Shown here: in pieces, positions 15,489-25,349 of the stretch
Layout: every line of letters begins with the position of its first letter
How positions within the stretch are numbered: the stretch's first letter is position 1
NCBI RefSeq assembly: GCF_003646465.1
Contig: NZ_QZEX01000002.1
Span: forward strand, 186,001 to 250,000
DNA length: 64,000 nt
From: Chachezhania antarctica
GTDB lineage: Bacteria > Pseudomonadota > Alphaproteobacteria > Rhodobacterales > Rhodobacteraceae
Direction: 5' to 3'
Translations under genes and position numbers: made by a program
Notes under the pieces: model-generated
Databases searched by the model: none
What the model saw: only the letters and a program-made list of their open reading frames with translations
What the model was told of the DNA's origin: nothing

Positions 15489-18400
15489 ATGCATGTCGTC
15501 TTTCGTGAAAGCCACGGGTTAGAGGAAACCGAGACCCCCACCGACCTGGGCCAAAGCCCGGCGGATCTGGTGGTCCTGTCCTTTTCCGACAGTGACCTTG
15601 GCGCCTTTGCGGCAGGCTGGCACCGGGCGAAGGCGGCGGGCGAAACTCCCGGCCTGCGGCTCGCGAACCTCGCGGCGCTGAAGCATCCGCTGTCGGTCGA
15701 TGTCTATGTCGAACAGACGCTTGCGGGCGCGAAGGGCATCCTGATCCGCCTGATCGGCGGCGCGCCCTACTGGTCCTACGGTCTGCAAAGCGTGGCCGCC
15801 CTGGCCCGCGACAAGGGCATCGCGCTGGCGGTTCTCCCGGCGGACGGACGCCCCGATGACCGTCTGGACGAGATCTCGACGCTGCCCGTCTCGACGCTCC
15901 GGCGCCTGTCGCATCTCTGCGATACCGGCGGCGTGGTCGCGGCGCAGGCCGCGCTTCAGCAGCTGGCACTGGCTTCCGGTCTTTATGCCCGTCCGGTGGC
16001 TGGTGCGAAGGCGCTTCCCTTGGTCGGGGCGTGGTCGGACGACACCGGGGTGACGTGCCCCGCCGCGGCCTCGCTCGCCATTGGCCCCAAGCGCCTTGTG
16101 CTCATCGCCTTCTACCGCGCCTATCTCTCTGCGGCCGATCTGGGTCCCGTGGAAGCGCTTTCAAAGGCGCTTCGGAAGCGCGGTTATACCCCGCTTGGCC
16201 TCTTCGCCCCGTCACTCAAGGATCCGCAGGCGGCAGGCTGGCTCGCGCGGCAGGTCAAGGCGTTGAACCCCGTGGCCGTCGTCAATGCCACCGCGTTTTC
16301 GGGCAAGGGCAAGGACGGCACCTCGCCGCTCGATGCCGCGGGCGTGCCGGTTTTCCAGATCGCGCTCGCCACATCGGCCCGCAAAGCCTGGGCGGAGGCC
16401 GAACGCGGCCTGTCCCCCGCCGACCTCGCCATGCATGTCGTCCTGCCGGAAGTCGACGGCCGGATCTTCGCCGGTGTCGCCTCGTTCAAGGAAGCGGGAC
16501 AGCCCGACCCCGATCTGCAATTCGCGGCACAGGCCCACCGGGCCGAGCCCGCGCGGATCGAGGCCATCGCCGACCGCGTCGCCGGTTGGGACCGCCTTGC
16601 CCGCACCCCAGTCCCTGACCGGCGGCTGGCGCTGGTGCTGTCCACCTATCCCGGGCGGGACTGGAACATGGCCCATGCCGTGGGGCTCGACCCGCTGGCC
16701 TCGACCTCCGCGATCCTGTCGGATCTGGCGGGCTCCGGGTACGATACCGCCGCCATCGACGCGCTGCCGGACCGGCTGGGGACCGAGACGATCACCTGGC
16801 CGATGGATGCCTATCGCGCGGCGCTCGCCAAACTGCCAAGGGATCTCCAGGACCAGTTGACACAAGCCTGGGGCTCCCCGGAAGACGACGCAGACGCCGG
16901 CCCCGACGGGTTCGCCTTCCGCGCGATCCGGCAGGGGAATAGCCTGGTTGCGCTGCAACCCGAACGCGGACGGCGCGAGGCGCGTGACGACGACTACCAC
17001 GACCTGTCCCGCACGCCCCGGCATGGCTATGTCGCCTTCTACCTCTGGCTTCGCCAACAGGCCGACGCGCTGATCCATATCGGCGCCCATGGCACGCTGG
17101 AATGGCTGCCGGGCAAATCCGTGGCGCTGTCGGATACCTGCTGGCCCGAAGCTCTGACGGGTGCGCTGCCCGTCATCTACCCGTTCATCGTGAATGACCC
17201 GGGTGAGGCCGCGCAGGCCAAGCGGCGGATCGGAGCCGTCACGCTGGGCCATATCCCGCCGCCAATGGGGCAATCGCAGACGACCGACCGGCTGGCCCGG
17301 CTGGAGGCGCTGCTGGACGAATTCTCGAACGCCGACGGGCTGGACCCGCGCCGCCGCGACCGGCTGCAGGCCGATATCCGGGCCGAGGCGCAGGCGCAGG
17401 GCGTTGAAAGCGATCTGGGGCTGGATCTTGCCTCCTCCACCGCCGAGGCGATCACCCGCATCGACCGTTTCGTCTGCGACGTGAAGGAAAGCCAGTATGG
17501 CGACGGGCTGCACGTCTGGGGCCGCGCGCCCGAAGGTGCGGCCCCCTTCTCGACCACTGCATCGACGAACAGCGAACGGCAAAGCCTGCTGGACGCGCTG
17601 GATGGCAAGCGGATCGAGGCCGGGCCGTCGGGCTCCCCCTACCGGGGCCGGACGGACGTGCTGCCCACGGGGCGGAACCTGTTTACCACCGATCCCCGCA
17701 CCGTGCCGACCCGCGCGGCCTATGCGCAGGGCGTGAAACTGGCCGAAGAACTCGTCCGCCGCCACCTGCAGGAGGAAGGCGACTGGCCCAAGGGGCTGGT
17801 CGTGGATCTGTGGGGCTCGGCCACCATGCGCACGGCGGGGGAGGAATTCGCCATGGCGCTGCACCTGATCGGCGTGCGGCCGCAATGGGACAAGGGCTCG
17901 GAACGCGTGTCGGGCATCGAGGTGATCCCGATCACCGAGCTCGACCGCCCGCGGATCGACGTGACCTTGCGGGTGTCGGGCCTCTTCCGTGACGTGTTCC
18001 CGACGCTCTCGGCGCTGTTTGCGCAGGCCGTCCGCGTGCTGGCCGACCGGGACGAGGCACCCGACTGGAACCCTTTCACAAGCGCGGAAGTCACCCGCGT
18101 CTACGGCCCCGCGCCGGGCAGTTTCGGGCTGTCGATGAGCGGGATGCTCGACGATTACTCCGACGATGCCCGGACCCGCGCGGGCGAGGCGTGGCTGTCG
18201 GCCAGCGCATGGGCGCTGGACGGAGAGCACGCGACCAAGGACATGGACGGGCTGAAGGCCCGCGTGTCAGGCGCAGACAGTTTCGTCCACCCGCAGGACC
18301 TGCCGGAAACCGATCTGCTGCTGGCGGAAGATTACGCCGCGCACGAGGCAGGCTTTGCCGCCGCGCAGGCCATTACCGGCGGCGCCGCGCGGCTCTACCA

Positions 18401-18788
18401 CCTCGACAACACGAATCCCGATCGTCCCGCCGCGCGCACCCTGACCGAAGAAATCGCCCGGGTCGTGCAGGCCCGCGCCACGCAGCCCGGCTGGATCGCC
18501 GGAATGCGCCGTCACGGCTTTCGTGGCGCTGCGGAAATTGCGGCAACGCTTGAACATCTCTCGGCTTTCGCCCATCTCGCCGGTGTCGTCGGACCGCATC
18601 TCTTCGACGCATACCATGATGCCACCCTGGGAGATCCCGACGTGACTGCCTTTCTGGACGAGGCCAACCCCCAAGCGCTCGCCGCGATGCGCGCCCGGTT
18701 CGCGGCGCTGCATGCGGCCGGGCTGTGGCAGACGCGGCGGAATTCGATCCTGGCCGACCTGCCCGTCACGCAGGCGCAATCGGCATGA
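15489..18788 (+). CDS. cobN: Cobaltochelatase subunit CobN
   Basis: CobN is the large substrate-binding subunit of the ATP-dependent aerobic cobaltochelatase, which inserts Co2+ into hydrogenobyrinic acid a,c-diamide together with CobS and CobT (not in this window). The 1099-residue product belongs to the CobN/magnesium chelatase H family. A strong landmark is HIGAHGTLEWLPGK near 530, followed by PFIVNDPGEAAQAKRR, and the C-terminal half contains LWGSATMRTAGEEFA and IPITELDRPRIDVTLR. It is somewhat shorter than some described CobN proteins. Its final TGA overlaps the ATG of cobG (ATGA). Confidence 0.96.
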   Translation: MHVVFRESHGLEETETPTDLGQSPADLVVLSFSDSDLGAFAAGWHRAKAAGETPGLRLANLAALKHPLSVDVYVEQTLAGAKGILIRLIGGAPYWSYGLQSVAALARDKGIALAVLPADGRPDDRLDEISTLPVSTLRRLSHLCDTGGVVAAQAALQQLALASGLYARPVAGAKALPLVGAWSDDTGVTCPAAASLAIGPKRLVLIAFYRAYLSAADLGPVEALSKALRKRGYTPLGLFAPSLKDPQAAGWLARQVKALNPVAVVNATAFSGKGKDGTSPLDAAGVPVFQIALATSARKAWAEAERGLSPADLAMHVVLPEVDGRIFAGVASFKEAGQPDPDLQFAAQAHRAEPARIEAIADRVAGWDRLARTPVPDRRLALVLSTYPGRDWNMAHAVGLDPLASTSAILSDLAGSGYDTAAIDALPDRLGTETITWPMDAYRAALAKLPRDLQDQLTQAWGSPEDDADAGPDGFAFRAIRQGNSLVALQPERGRREARDDDYHDLSRTPRHGYVAFYLWLRQQADALIHIGAHGTLEWLPGKSVALSDTCWPEALTGALPVIYPFIVNDPGEAAQAKRRIGAVTLGHIPPPMGQSQTTDRLARLEALLDEFSNADGLDPRRRDRLQADIRAEAQAQGVESDLGLDLASSTAEAITRIDRFVCDVKESQYGDGLHVWGRAPEGAAPFSTTASTNSERQSLLDALDGKRIEAGPSGSPYRGRTDVLPTGRNLFTTDPRTVPTRAAYAQGVKLAEELVRRHLQEEGDWPKGLVVDLWGSATMRTAGEEFAMALHLIGVRPQWDKGSERVSGIEVIPITELDRPRIDVTLRVSGLFRDVFPTLSALFAQAVRVLADRDEAPDWNPFTSAEVTRVYGPAPGSFGLSMSGMLDDYSDDARTRAGEAWLSASAWALDGEHATKDMDGLKARVSGADSFVHPQDLPETDLLLAEDYAAHEAGFAAAQAITGGAARLYHLDNTNPDRPAARTLTEEIARVVQARATQPGWIAGMRRHGFRGAAEIAATLEHLSAFAHLAGVVGPHLFDAYHDATLGDPDVTAFLDEANPQALAAMRARFAALHAAGLWQTRRNSILADLPVTQAQSA

Positions 18789-19939
18789 CCGTCGAACCGC
18801 AGGTGAAGGGCTGGTGCCCCGGCGCGCACCGCCCCATGCTGTCGGGCGACGGTCTGGTCGTGCGCGTCCGCCCGCGCGCGGGCCGGCTGACCAGTGCCGA
18901 GGCGCTGGGGCTTGCGGGCCTGTCCAGCACCTTCGGCAACGGCACGCTGGATCTGACGAGCCGCGCCAACCTGCAGTTGCGCGGCGTGTCCGAGGATGAC
19001 TTCCCGACCGTCCTGGCGACGCTGGAAGAGCTCGACCTGCTGGATCAGGACGCCGACCTGGAAGCGCGGCGGAACATCCTGATCACGCCTTTCCGCAAGT
19101 CGGGCGGCATTGAGGACCGGCTGACCGCGGCCCTCACCCGCGCCCTGCCCGACCTGCCGCCCCTGCCCGCCAAGATCGGGATCGCCATAGATACGGGCCG
19201 AACCCGCGTGCTGGGCACTGCGTCTGCCGATTTCCGGTTCGAACGCGACGCGAACGACGGGCTGATCCTGCGGGCCGACGGCGCCGACAAGGGCGTGCCC
19301 GTCACCGAAGAGACTGCCGTGCCTGCGCTGATCGATCTCGCGCAATGGCTCGCCAAGCGGGTGACGCCCGACCTGCGGCGGATGCGCAAGGTCGTCACCG
19401 CCACCGGCACCCCGCGCGAGGCGAGCGTTTTTCCCGTGCCCATGGCCGCCCGCGCGCAACCGGGACCCGTGACCGCCGGTCTGCTGGTGGGCGCGCCCTT
19501 CGGCCAGATCCCGGCGGTGGACCTCGTGCGTCTTCTGACCGACACCGGCGCGCCCGCGATCCGGCTGACGCCGTGGCGGATGCTGCTTCTCGAAGGCGTG
19601 ACCGATACGATCTCGGCCTCGCGCGCGGGGTTCGTCACGACGCTGGGCAATGCGCTGCTGGATGCCGATGCCTGCCCCGGCGCGCCTTACTGCCCCGCCG
19701 CCTCGGTCGAGACGCGGACGCTGGCCCGCCGGCTGGCGCCACGGTTGCCCGCGGGGCTGCATGTTTCGGGCTGTTCCAAGGGCTGTGCCCGGTCGGCGGC
19801 GTCGCCCGTCACGCTGGTGGGCCGCGAAGGGCGGTTCGACCTTGTCCGGGACGGACATGCATGGGATGAGGCCGACGAAGCAGACCTGACCGAAGACCAG
19901 ATCCTGAAGATTCTCACCCAGGACACCCCGGAGGCATGA
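18785..19939 (+). CDS. cobG: Precorrin-3B synthase
   Basis: CobG is an oxygen-dependent iron-sulfur enzyme of the sulfite/nitrite reductase fold that converts precorrin-3A to precorrin-3B, the step that defines the aerobic B12 pathway. The 4Fe-4S ligands are seen in CPGAPYCPAAS (about 298-308) and SGCSKGCARS (about 328-337). The N-terminal half contains the ferredoxin-like half-domain with LTSRANLQLRGV near 58. The start at 18785 (MTVEPQVKGWCPG) overlaps the cobN stop; an upstream in-frame ATG lies inside cobN and is unlikely. A 142 base gap with no recognised gene separates it from cobH. Confidence 0.94.
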   Translation: MTVEPQVKGWCPGAHRPMLSGDGLVVRVRPRAGRLTSAEALGLAGLSSTFGNGTLDLTSRANLQLRGVSEDDFPTVLATLEELDLLDQDADLEARRNILITPFRKSGGIEDRLTAALTRALPDLPPLPAKIGIAIDTGRTRVLGTASADFRFERDANDGLILRADGADKGVPVTEETAVPALIDLAQWLAKRVTPDLRRMRKVVTATGTPREASVFPVPMAARAQPGPVTAGLLVGAPFGQIPAVDLVRLLTDTGAPAIRLTPWRMLLLEGVTDTISASRAGFVTTLGNALLDADACPGAPYCPAASVETRTLARRLAPRLPAGLHVSGCSKGCARSAASPVTLVGREGRFDLVRDGHAWDEADEADLTEDQILKILTQDTPEA

Positions 19940-20081
19940 TGCCGATCTCGTCCACGACAGCGGTACGGAACGACGCAAGGGGCGCGCCCGGCACGACGGG
20001 GGCGGGTCGGGCGCGCACCGGATCGCTTCGCGCTTCGGGAGACTTGGGTCCACAGCCGTCCGCAACGTTCAGGTAACGCAC

Positions 20082-20711
20082 ATGCCCTACACCTACGAAA
20101 CCGACGGCGCCGCGATCTATCGCCAGTCCTTCGCCACGATCCGGGCGGAGGCCGATCTGGCCCGGTTCGACACGGACGAGGAACAGATCGCCGTGCGCAT
20201 GATCCATGCCGCGGGGATGGTCGGGCTGGAAGCGTTCGTGCGGTTCTCGGCCGGGTTCGTGACGGCCGCCCGCAGCGCGCTGGAAGGCGGCGCGCCGATC
20301 CTGTGCGACGCGCGGATGGTCTCCGAAGGCGTGACGCGGAAACGCCTGCCTGCCGACAACGACGTGATCTGCACGCTGAACGATCCGGGCGTGCCCGAAC
20401 GGGCGGCCAGGATGGGCAACACGCGGTCCGCCGCAGCGCTGGAGCTCTGGCGGCCGCACCTGGATGGCGCCGTGGTGGCCATCGGCAACGCGCCCACCGC
20501 GCTCTTTCACCTGCTGAACATGCTGGAAGACCCGGCCTGCCCTCGCCCGGCGGCGATCATCGGCTGCCCGGTGGGTTTCATCGGCGCGGCCGAAAGCAAG
20601 GAGGCGCTGTGGCAGGCGCAGCCGGTGCCGTCGTGCATCGTGGCCGGGCGTCTGGGCGGCAGTGCGATCACGGTGGCGGCGGTCAATGCGCTCGCCAGCC
20701 GGGCGGAGTGA
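20082..20711 (+). CDS. cobH: Precorrin-8X methylmutase
   Basis: CobH moves the methyl group from C11 to C12 to form hydrogenobyrinic acid. The 209-residue protein has the family's RMIHAAGMVGLE segment (about 45-56), whose His is the catalytic acid/base, a DARMVSEGVTRKRLP segment, and the C-terminal GCPVGFIGAAESKEAL block. Length is typical. It begins after the only sizeable gap in the first half of the operon and ends in TGA 5 bases before the cobI start. Confidence 0.95.
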   Translation: MPYTYETDGAAIYRQSFATIRAEADLARFDTDEEQIAVRMIHAAGMVGLEAFVRFSAGFVTAARSALEGGAPILCDARMVSEGVTRKRLPADNDVICTLNDPGVPERAARMGNTRSAAALELWRPHLDGAVVAIGNAPTALFHLLNMLEDPACPRPAAIIGCPVGFIGAAESKEALWQAQPVPSCIVAGRLGGSAITVAAVNALASRAE

Positions 20712-20716
20712 GCGGC

Positions 20717-21490
20717 ATGGACAAGGACGTGATGGCAGAGTTCGAAACCGATGGGGGCACCGTCGCCCAAGGCACGATCCACGGCGTGGGCCTTGGCCCC
20801 GGCAACCCGGACCTGATGAGCGTACGTGCCGATCGGCTGGTCCGGAACGCCCGCCATATCGCCTTCTTCCGCAAGGCAGGCCGGTCGGGACAGGCGCGGC
20901 GGATCGTCAACGGCATGCTGCACCCGGACGCCGTGGAACACGCGATGGAATACCCGGTCACCACCGAAATCCCCGTCAGCGATCCGCGCTACAACCAGAT
21001 CCTTTCGGCTTTTTATACCGAGTGCACCGCGCATCTGACCGCGCTGAGCGCGAAGGGCGAAGACGTGGTCGTGCTCTGCGAAGGCGATCCGTTCTTCTAT
21101 GGCTCGTTCATGCATCTCCATTCCCGTCTCGCAGGCATCGCGCCGGTGAAGATCGTGCCCGCGATCACGGGCATGTCGGCGGCGTGGACGGCCACGGACA
21201 TGCCGGTCACATGGGGTGACGACGTGCTGACCGTGCTGGCCGGCACCCTGCCCGAAGACGTGATGACCGCGCGGATGAAAGATGCCGACGCGGTGGTCGT
21301 GATGAAGCTGGGCCGCACCTTCGACAAGGTGGTGCGCGCGCTGAAGGCCGCGGGCCGCTTCGACGATGCGTGGCTGATCCAGCACGCCGCGATGCCCGAC
21401 GAAACCGTCGCGCGCCTGTCCGAGGTGCACGAGAAACCCACGCCCTATTTCTCCATCGTGGTGGTCCACGGACAGGGACGCCGCCCGTGA
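20717..21490 (+). CDS. cobI: Precorrin-2 C20-methyltransferase
   Basis: An S-adenosylmethionine-dependent tetrapyrrole methylase that adds the C20 methyl group. The family GVGLGPGNPDLMSVRA motif lies at about 25-40, and GEDVVVLCEGDPFFYGSFMHL near 112 forms the substrate and SAM cleft. The ATG at 20717 has GGCGGAG ahead of it; a longer frame starting inside cobH is not credible. It has about 15 extra N-terminal residues compared with many CobI proteins, so ATG 20732 is an alternative. Its stop overlaps the GTG of cobJ. Confidence 0.93.
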   Translation: MDKDVMAEFETDGGTVAQGTIHGVGLGPGNPDLMSVRADRLVRNARHIAFFRKAGRSGQARRIVNGMLHPDAVEHAMEYPVTTEIPVSDPRYNQILSAFYTECTAHLTALSAKGEDVVVLCEGDPFFYGSFMHLHSRLAGIAPVKIVPAITGMSAAWTATDMPVTWGDDVLTVLAGTLPEDVMTARMKDADAVVVMKLGRTFDKVVRALKAAGRFDDAWLIQHAAMPDETVARLSEVHEKPTPYFSIVVVHGQGRRP

Positions 21491-22242
21491 GCGGTTCGGT
21501 CCGTATCGTGGGCCTCGGCCCCGGTGCCGAGACGCTGGTCACGCCCGAGGCGACGGATGCCCTGGCCCGCGCCACGGACATCGTGGGCTACATTCCTTAC
21601 GTCGCCCGCGTGCCCGACCGGCCCGGGCTGGTGAAGCACGCGACCGACAACCGGGTGGAAGCCGACCGCGCCGCCCATGCGCTGAGCATGGCCGCAGAAG
21701 GCCGGCACGTGGCCGTTGTCTCCTCGGGTGATCCCGGCGTTTTCGCCATGGCTGCCGCGGTTTACGAGGCGCTGGAGGCTGGACCCAAGGAGTGGCTGAC
21801 GCTCGACATCGCGGTCCTGCCCGGCATCACGGCAATGCTGGCGGCAGCCGCACGCGCGGGCGCTCCGCTAGGCCACGATTTCTGCGCCATCAACCTGTCG
21901 GACAATCTGAAGCCCTGGGACCTGATCGAACGCCGCCTGAGGCTCGCGGCCGAGGCCGATTTTGCCATGGCCTTCTACAACCCGCGGTCGAAATCCCGCC
22001 CCGAAGGCTTCGCCCGCACGCTGGAGATCCTGCGCGACGCCTGCGGCGACGCGCGGCCCGTCATCTTCGCCCGTGCGGTCTCCACGCCCGACGAACACAT
22101 CCTGACCGTCCCGCTGACGCTCGCCACGCCGGAAATGGCCGACATGCGGACGGTGGTGATCGTGGGCTCCTCCCGGACGCGGATCGTCGAACGGCCGGGG
22201 CTTGCCCCTATCGTCTACACGCCCAGATCGGTCCCGGCATGA
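21487..22242 (+). CDS. cobJ: Precorrin-3B C17-methyltransferase
   Basis: CobJ methylates C17 and drives ring contraction of precorrin-3B. The 251-residue product starts at a GTG overlapping the cobI stop (GTGA), giving MSGSVRIVGLGPGAE. Family-specific motifs are SSGDPGVFAMAAAVYE near 79 and the diagnostic GHDFCAINLSDNLKPW near 129, then FYNPRSKSRP. The last 28 bases overlap the 3' end of cobK, which runs on the opposite strand. Confidence 0.95.
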   Translation: MSGSVRIVGLGPGAETLVTPEATDALARATDIVGYIPYVARVPDRPGLVKHATDNRVEADRAAHALSMAAEGRHVAVVSSGDPGVFAMAAAVYEALEAGPKEWLTLDIAVLPGITAMLAAAARAGAPLGHDFCAINLSDNLKPWDLIERRLRLAAEADFAMAFYNPRSKSRPEGFARTLEILRDACGDARPVIFARAVSTPDEHILTVPLTLATPEMADMRTVVIVGSSRTRIVERPGLAPIVYTPRSVPA

Positions 22243-22970
22243 GCCAGCCAGGTGTAGATCGCGTCGAGGTCATGGACCTCGTGCCGTTCCGGCATTTCCG
22301 GACGCTCGATCATGATCACGGGCAGCCCCAGCGCCCGCGCGGCATCGAGCTTCGCGCGCGCACCCGTGCCGCCCGCGTTCTTCGACACGACGACGTCGAT
22401 CTTGTGCTCTTCCAGCAGCGCACGGTCGCTGGCGACATTGAAGGGGCCGGTCGCGATTTCGGCATGCACATTGGGCAAGGGCAGCGGCCCGTCCGGCTGA
22501 TCGACCAGCCGCAGAAGGTAGAAATGCTGCGGGGCCTTGGCGAAGACCTCAAGGTTCTGCCGGCCCGTGGCCAGGAACACCCGGCGCGGGGTTTCGCCCA
22601 GTGCGGCCATGGCGCGGCCCACGCCCCTGACGCTTTGCCAGTTGTCGCCCGGCTGCGCCACCCATGCGGGGCGGCTCAACGCGATCAACGCGGTGCGTGT
22701 CATGGCACAGGCCTTCACGGCATTGCTGCTCATCGCCGCCGCGAAGGGGTGCGTCGCGTCGACCATGTGGGTGATGCCTTCGGACCGGATGTATTCGGCC
22801 AGCCCCTCTGCCCCTCCGAAGCCGCCGATGCGGGTCGGGATGGGTTGTTCTTTCGGCGCCGCCACACGGCCGGCATAGGAATAGACGGCGCGCACGCCCC
22901 ATTGGCTCACCTGCGCCGCAAGGGCGCTGGCCTCGGCCGTGCCGCCCAGAATCAGAAGGTAAGGTTCCAT
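22215..22970 (-). CDS. cobK: Precorrin-6A reductase, encoded antisense inside the cob operon
   Basis: CobK reduces precorrin-6A to precorrin-6B with NADPH. The 251-residue product begins [18 protein letters not shown], the N-terminal nucleotide-binding pattern of the family, and continues with the typical GGFGGAEGLAEYIRSEGI and DATHPFAAAMSSNA (about 70-84). It is the only biosynthetic gene here on the minus strand: its 3' end overlaps cobJ by 28 bases and its ATG overlaps the cobL ATG by two bases (CCATGG). Its promoter and leader must therefore lie within the start of cobL. A longer reading to 23168 would start inside cobL and is less likely. Confidence 0.93.
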   Translation of the reverse strand: MEPYLLILGGTAEASALAAQVSQWGVRAVYSYAGRVAAPKEQPIPTRIGGFGGAEGLAEYIRSEGITHMVDATHPFAAAMSSNAVKACAMTRTALIALSRPAWVAQPGDNWQSVRGVGRAMAALGETPRRVFLATGRQNLEVFAKAPQHFYLLRLVDQPDGPLPLPNVHAEIATGPFNVASDRALLEEHKIDVVVSKNAGGTGARAKLDAARALGLPVIMIERPEMPERHEVHDLDAIYTWLAHAGTDLGV

Positions 22971-24192
22971 GGCTGACGCTCCGTGGCTGACCATAATCGG
23001 TATTGGCGAGGATGGACCCGATTGCCTGCCGCCCGCAAGCCTATCCGCACTGCAGGCGGCAGATACCGTCATGGCCCCGCCGCGGCACCTGGACCTGGTG
23101 TCGGACGTGCTGGAATACGCCACCCCGCGCATCGCGTGGCCCGTGCCCTTTGCCAACGGCATCCCCAAGTTGAAATCCCTGCGCGGTCAGAAGGTTGCGG
23201 TGCTGGCCTCGGGCGATCCGTTCTGGTTCGGCGCCGGGTCCGTGCTGGCCCGGCACCTCGAACCCCACGAATGGCGCGCCCTGCCCGGGCCTTCGACCTT
23301 CACGCTGGCCGCCGCGCGCCTTGGCTGGCCGATGGAGCGGATCACCTGCATGGGCCTGCATGCCGCGCCGCTGGACCGGCTGCGCCGCCATATCGGGCCG
23401 GGCGAACGGATCATCACCTTCCTGACCGGCGCCGACGCGGTGAAATCGCTGGGTGAATGGCTGACGACCCGAGGTTTCGGCGCCAGCCCGGTGCACATCA
23501 TGGAAGCCCTTGGCGGCCCGCGCGAACGCATCACCGAAACCCGCGCCGACAGGATCGACGCGAAGGGCCTGCGGTCACCGCTCTGCGTGGCATTCCGCGT
23601 CGCGGGCGGCGGCGCGTCGCTGCAAACATCCGCCGGGCGCCCCGACGACCTGTTCGAAAACGATGGCCAGCTGACCAAGCGCCCGATCCGCGCGCTGACG
23701 CTTTCGGCGCTGGCCCCCGTGCCCGGCGCGCGGCTGTGGGATATCGGCGGCGGGTCCGGCTCGGTCTCCATCGAATGGTGCCTCAGCCATCCCCATGCCT
23801 CGACCGTGACCATCGAACGCGATCCCGAACGCGCGGCGCGCATCCGGCGCAACGCCCGGGCCTTCGGTGTCGAACACCGGCTGGGGATCCTGGAGACGGA
23901 TGCGCTCAGCGCGCTCGACACGCCGGAGTTGTGGGGCGATGCGCCCCGGTCGGTCTTCGTGGGCGGCGGGCTGTCGGGTGATCTGCTGGAGGCGCTTTCC
24001 AACCGCCTGCAGAAGGGCACCCGGATCGTCGCCAACTCGGTCACGCTGGAAACCGAATCCCTGCTGACTGACTGGCAGGCCCGCCTTGGCGGCGACCTGA
24101 TGCGCATCGACCTTGCGCAGATGGAGCCCTTGGGCACCCGCCGCGGCTGGACGCCGTCGCGGCCCATCGTACAATGGAGCGCGACCCTATGA
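22969..24192 (+). CDS. cobL: Precorrin-6Y C5,15-methyltransferase (decarboxylating)
   Basis: CobL methylates C5 and C15 and removes the C12 acetate carboxyl group. The 407 residues contain two domains: an N-terminal tetrapyrrole methylase (about 5-200, with [13 protein letters not shown]) and a C-terminal Rossmann SAM domain (about 230-400) with [16 protein letters not shown] near 255. This fusion corresponds to CbiE plus CbiT of anaerobes. Its start codon shares two bases with the opposing cobK start, so no separate leader exists between cobJ/K and cobL; translation may depend on a message running through the cobK antisense. Ends in an ATGA overlap with cobE. Confidence 0.95.
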   Translation: MADAPWLTIIGIGEDGPDCLPPASLSALQAADTVMAPPRHLDLVSDVLEYATPRIAWPVPFANGIPKLKSLRGQKVAVLASGDPFWFGAGSVLARHLEPHEWRALPGPSTFTLAAARLGWPMERITCMGLHAAPLDRLRRHIGPGERIITFLTGADAVKSLGEWLTTRGFGASPVHIMEALGGPRERITETRADRIDAKGLRSPLCVAFRVAGGGASLQTSAGRPDDLFENDGQLTKRPIRALTLSALAPVPGARLWDIGGGSGSVSIEWCLSHPHASTVTIERDPERAARIRRNARAFGVEHRLGILETDALSALDTPELWGDAPRSVFVGGGLSGDLLEALSNRLQKGTRIVANSVTLETESLLTDWQARLGGDLMRIDLAQMEPLGTRRGWTPSRPIVQWSATL

Positions 24193-24557
24193 TCGTTGCC
24201 GGGTTCGGATTTCGCGGTGCGGCAACCGAGGCAAGCCTGCGCGACGCGCTGACCGCCGCGGGGGGCGAAGCGACCGCCAGCGTTCTGGCCGCGCCCGAGG
24301 ACAAATGCGATGCCCCGGCGCTGCAGAGCCTTTCCCGCGCGCTTGGCGTTCCGGTCGTCCATATCCCGCCCCGCGATCTGCGCGCGGCCCCGGTCGAATC
24401 CCATTCCGCGGTGGCCTTCCTGTTCCGCGGCACCGGTTCGGTGGCCGAGGCCGCAGCCCTTGCCGCCGCCGGTCCCGGCGCGCGGCTGGTGGCCCGCCGC
24501 GCGGTATCCGAAGACCGGATGGCGACCTGCGCCCTGGCCGAAGGAGACGCGACATGA
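24189..24557 (+). CDS. cobE: CobE cobalamin biosynthesis protein (CbiG C-terminal-like)
   Basis: A 122-residue protein matching the CobE/CbiG C-terminal family, present in aerobic B12 operons; its biochemical role is not settled. It shows [19 protein letters not shown] at the N-terminus and the [12 protein letters not shown] and [20 protein letters not shown] segments. It is linked to cobL and cobM by ATGA overlaps on both sides, showing tight translational coupling. The start at 24189 was chosen for that overlap; an ATG 15 bases earlier lies inside cobL. Confidence 0.9.
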   Translation: MIVAGFGFRGAATEASLRDALTAAGGEATASVLAAPEDKCDAPALQSLSRALGVPVVHIPPRDLRAAPVESHSAVAFLFRGTGSVAEAAALAAAGPGARLVARRAVSEDRMATCALAEGDAT

Positions 24558-25348
24558 GCGTCCATTTCATCGGCGCCGGCCCCGGCGCGCCCGACCTGCT
24601 GACGCTCCGCGGCCGCGACCTGATCGCCGCCTGCCCGGTCTGCCTCTATGCCGGATCGCTGGTGCCCGAGGCGGTGCTGGGCCATTGCCCCGAAGGCGCA
24701 AAGATCGTGAACACCGCCCCGATGGATCTGGATGCCATCATGGCAGAGATCGCGGCGGCCCACGCGGCGGGCCACGACATCGCGCGGCTGCATTCCGGGG
24801 ACCTGTCGGTCTGGTCGGCCATGGGCGAACAGATCCGCCGCCTGAAGGCAATGGACATCCCCTTCACCGTCACCCCCGGCGTGCCGTCCTTTGCCGCCGC
24901 CGCCGCGGCCCTTGGCACCGAACTCACGCTGCCGGGCGTCGCGCAATCGGTGATCCTGACCCGCACCTCGGGCCGCGCCAGCGCCATGCCGGACGGCGAG
25001 ACCCTGGCCAACTTCGCCGCGACCGGCGCCACGCTGGCACTGCACCTGTCGATCCAGAACCTGCCCCGCGTGGTGACGGACCTGACGCCCTTCTACGGCC
25101 CCGATTGCCCTGTCGCCGTGGTCTTCCGCGCCTCGTGGCCCGACGAGACCATCCAGCGCGCGACGCTCGCCACCATCGAAGCGGCGCTGGACCCGACCAT
25201 CAAGCGCACCGCGCTGATCCTCGTCGGCCGGGCCATCGGGGCCGAGGCGTTCACCGAAAGCCGCCTCTACGCCGCCGACTACGACCGCCGCTACCGTCCG
25301 CAAAGCGCCGACAGTGAATGGTCGGAATGGCAACACGGAGATGACTGA
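24554..25348 (+). CDS. cobM: Precorrin-4 C11-methyltransferase
   Basis: A tetrapyrrole methylase that adds the C11 methyl group. The 264-residue product starts [20 protein letters not shown], and family landmarks include [13 protein letters not shown] near 33, [18 protein letters not shown] near 82 and [20 protein letters not shown] near 108. The ATG overlaps the cobE stop. It ends one base before the cobB start. Confidence 0.95.
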   Translation: MSVHFIGAGPGAPDLLTLRGRDLIAACPVCLYAGSLVPEAVLGHCPEGAKIVNTAPMDLDAIMAEIAAAHAAGHDIARLHSGDLSVWSAMGEQIRRLKAMDIPFTVTPGVPSFAAAAAALGTELTLPGVAQSVILTRTSGRASAMPDGETLANFAATGATLALHLSIQNLPRVVTDLTPFYGPDCPVAVVFRASWPDETIQRATLATIEAALDPTIKRTALILVGRAIGAEAFTESRLYAADYDRRYRPQSADSEWSEWQHGDD

Positions 25349-25349
25349 C

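Noticed and set aside
16212-18230. 672-codon minus-strand frame opposite cobN
   Set aside because: Composition is shadow-like and cobN is certain on the other strand.
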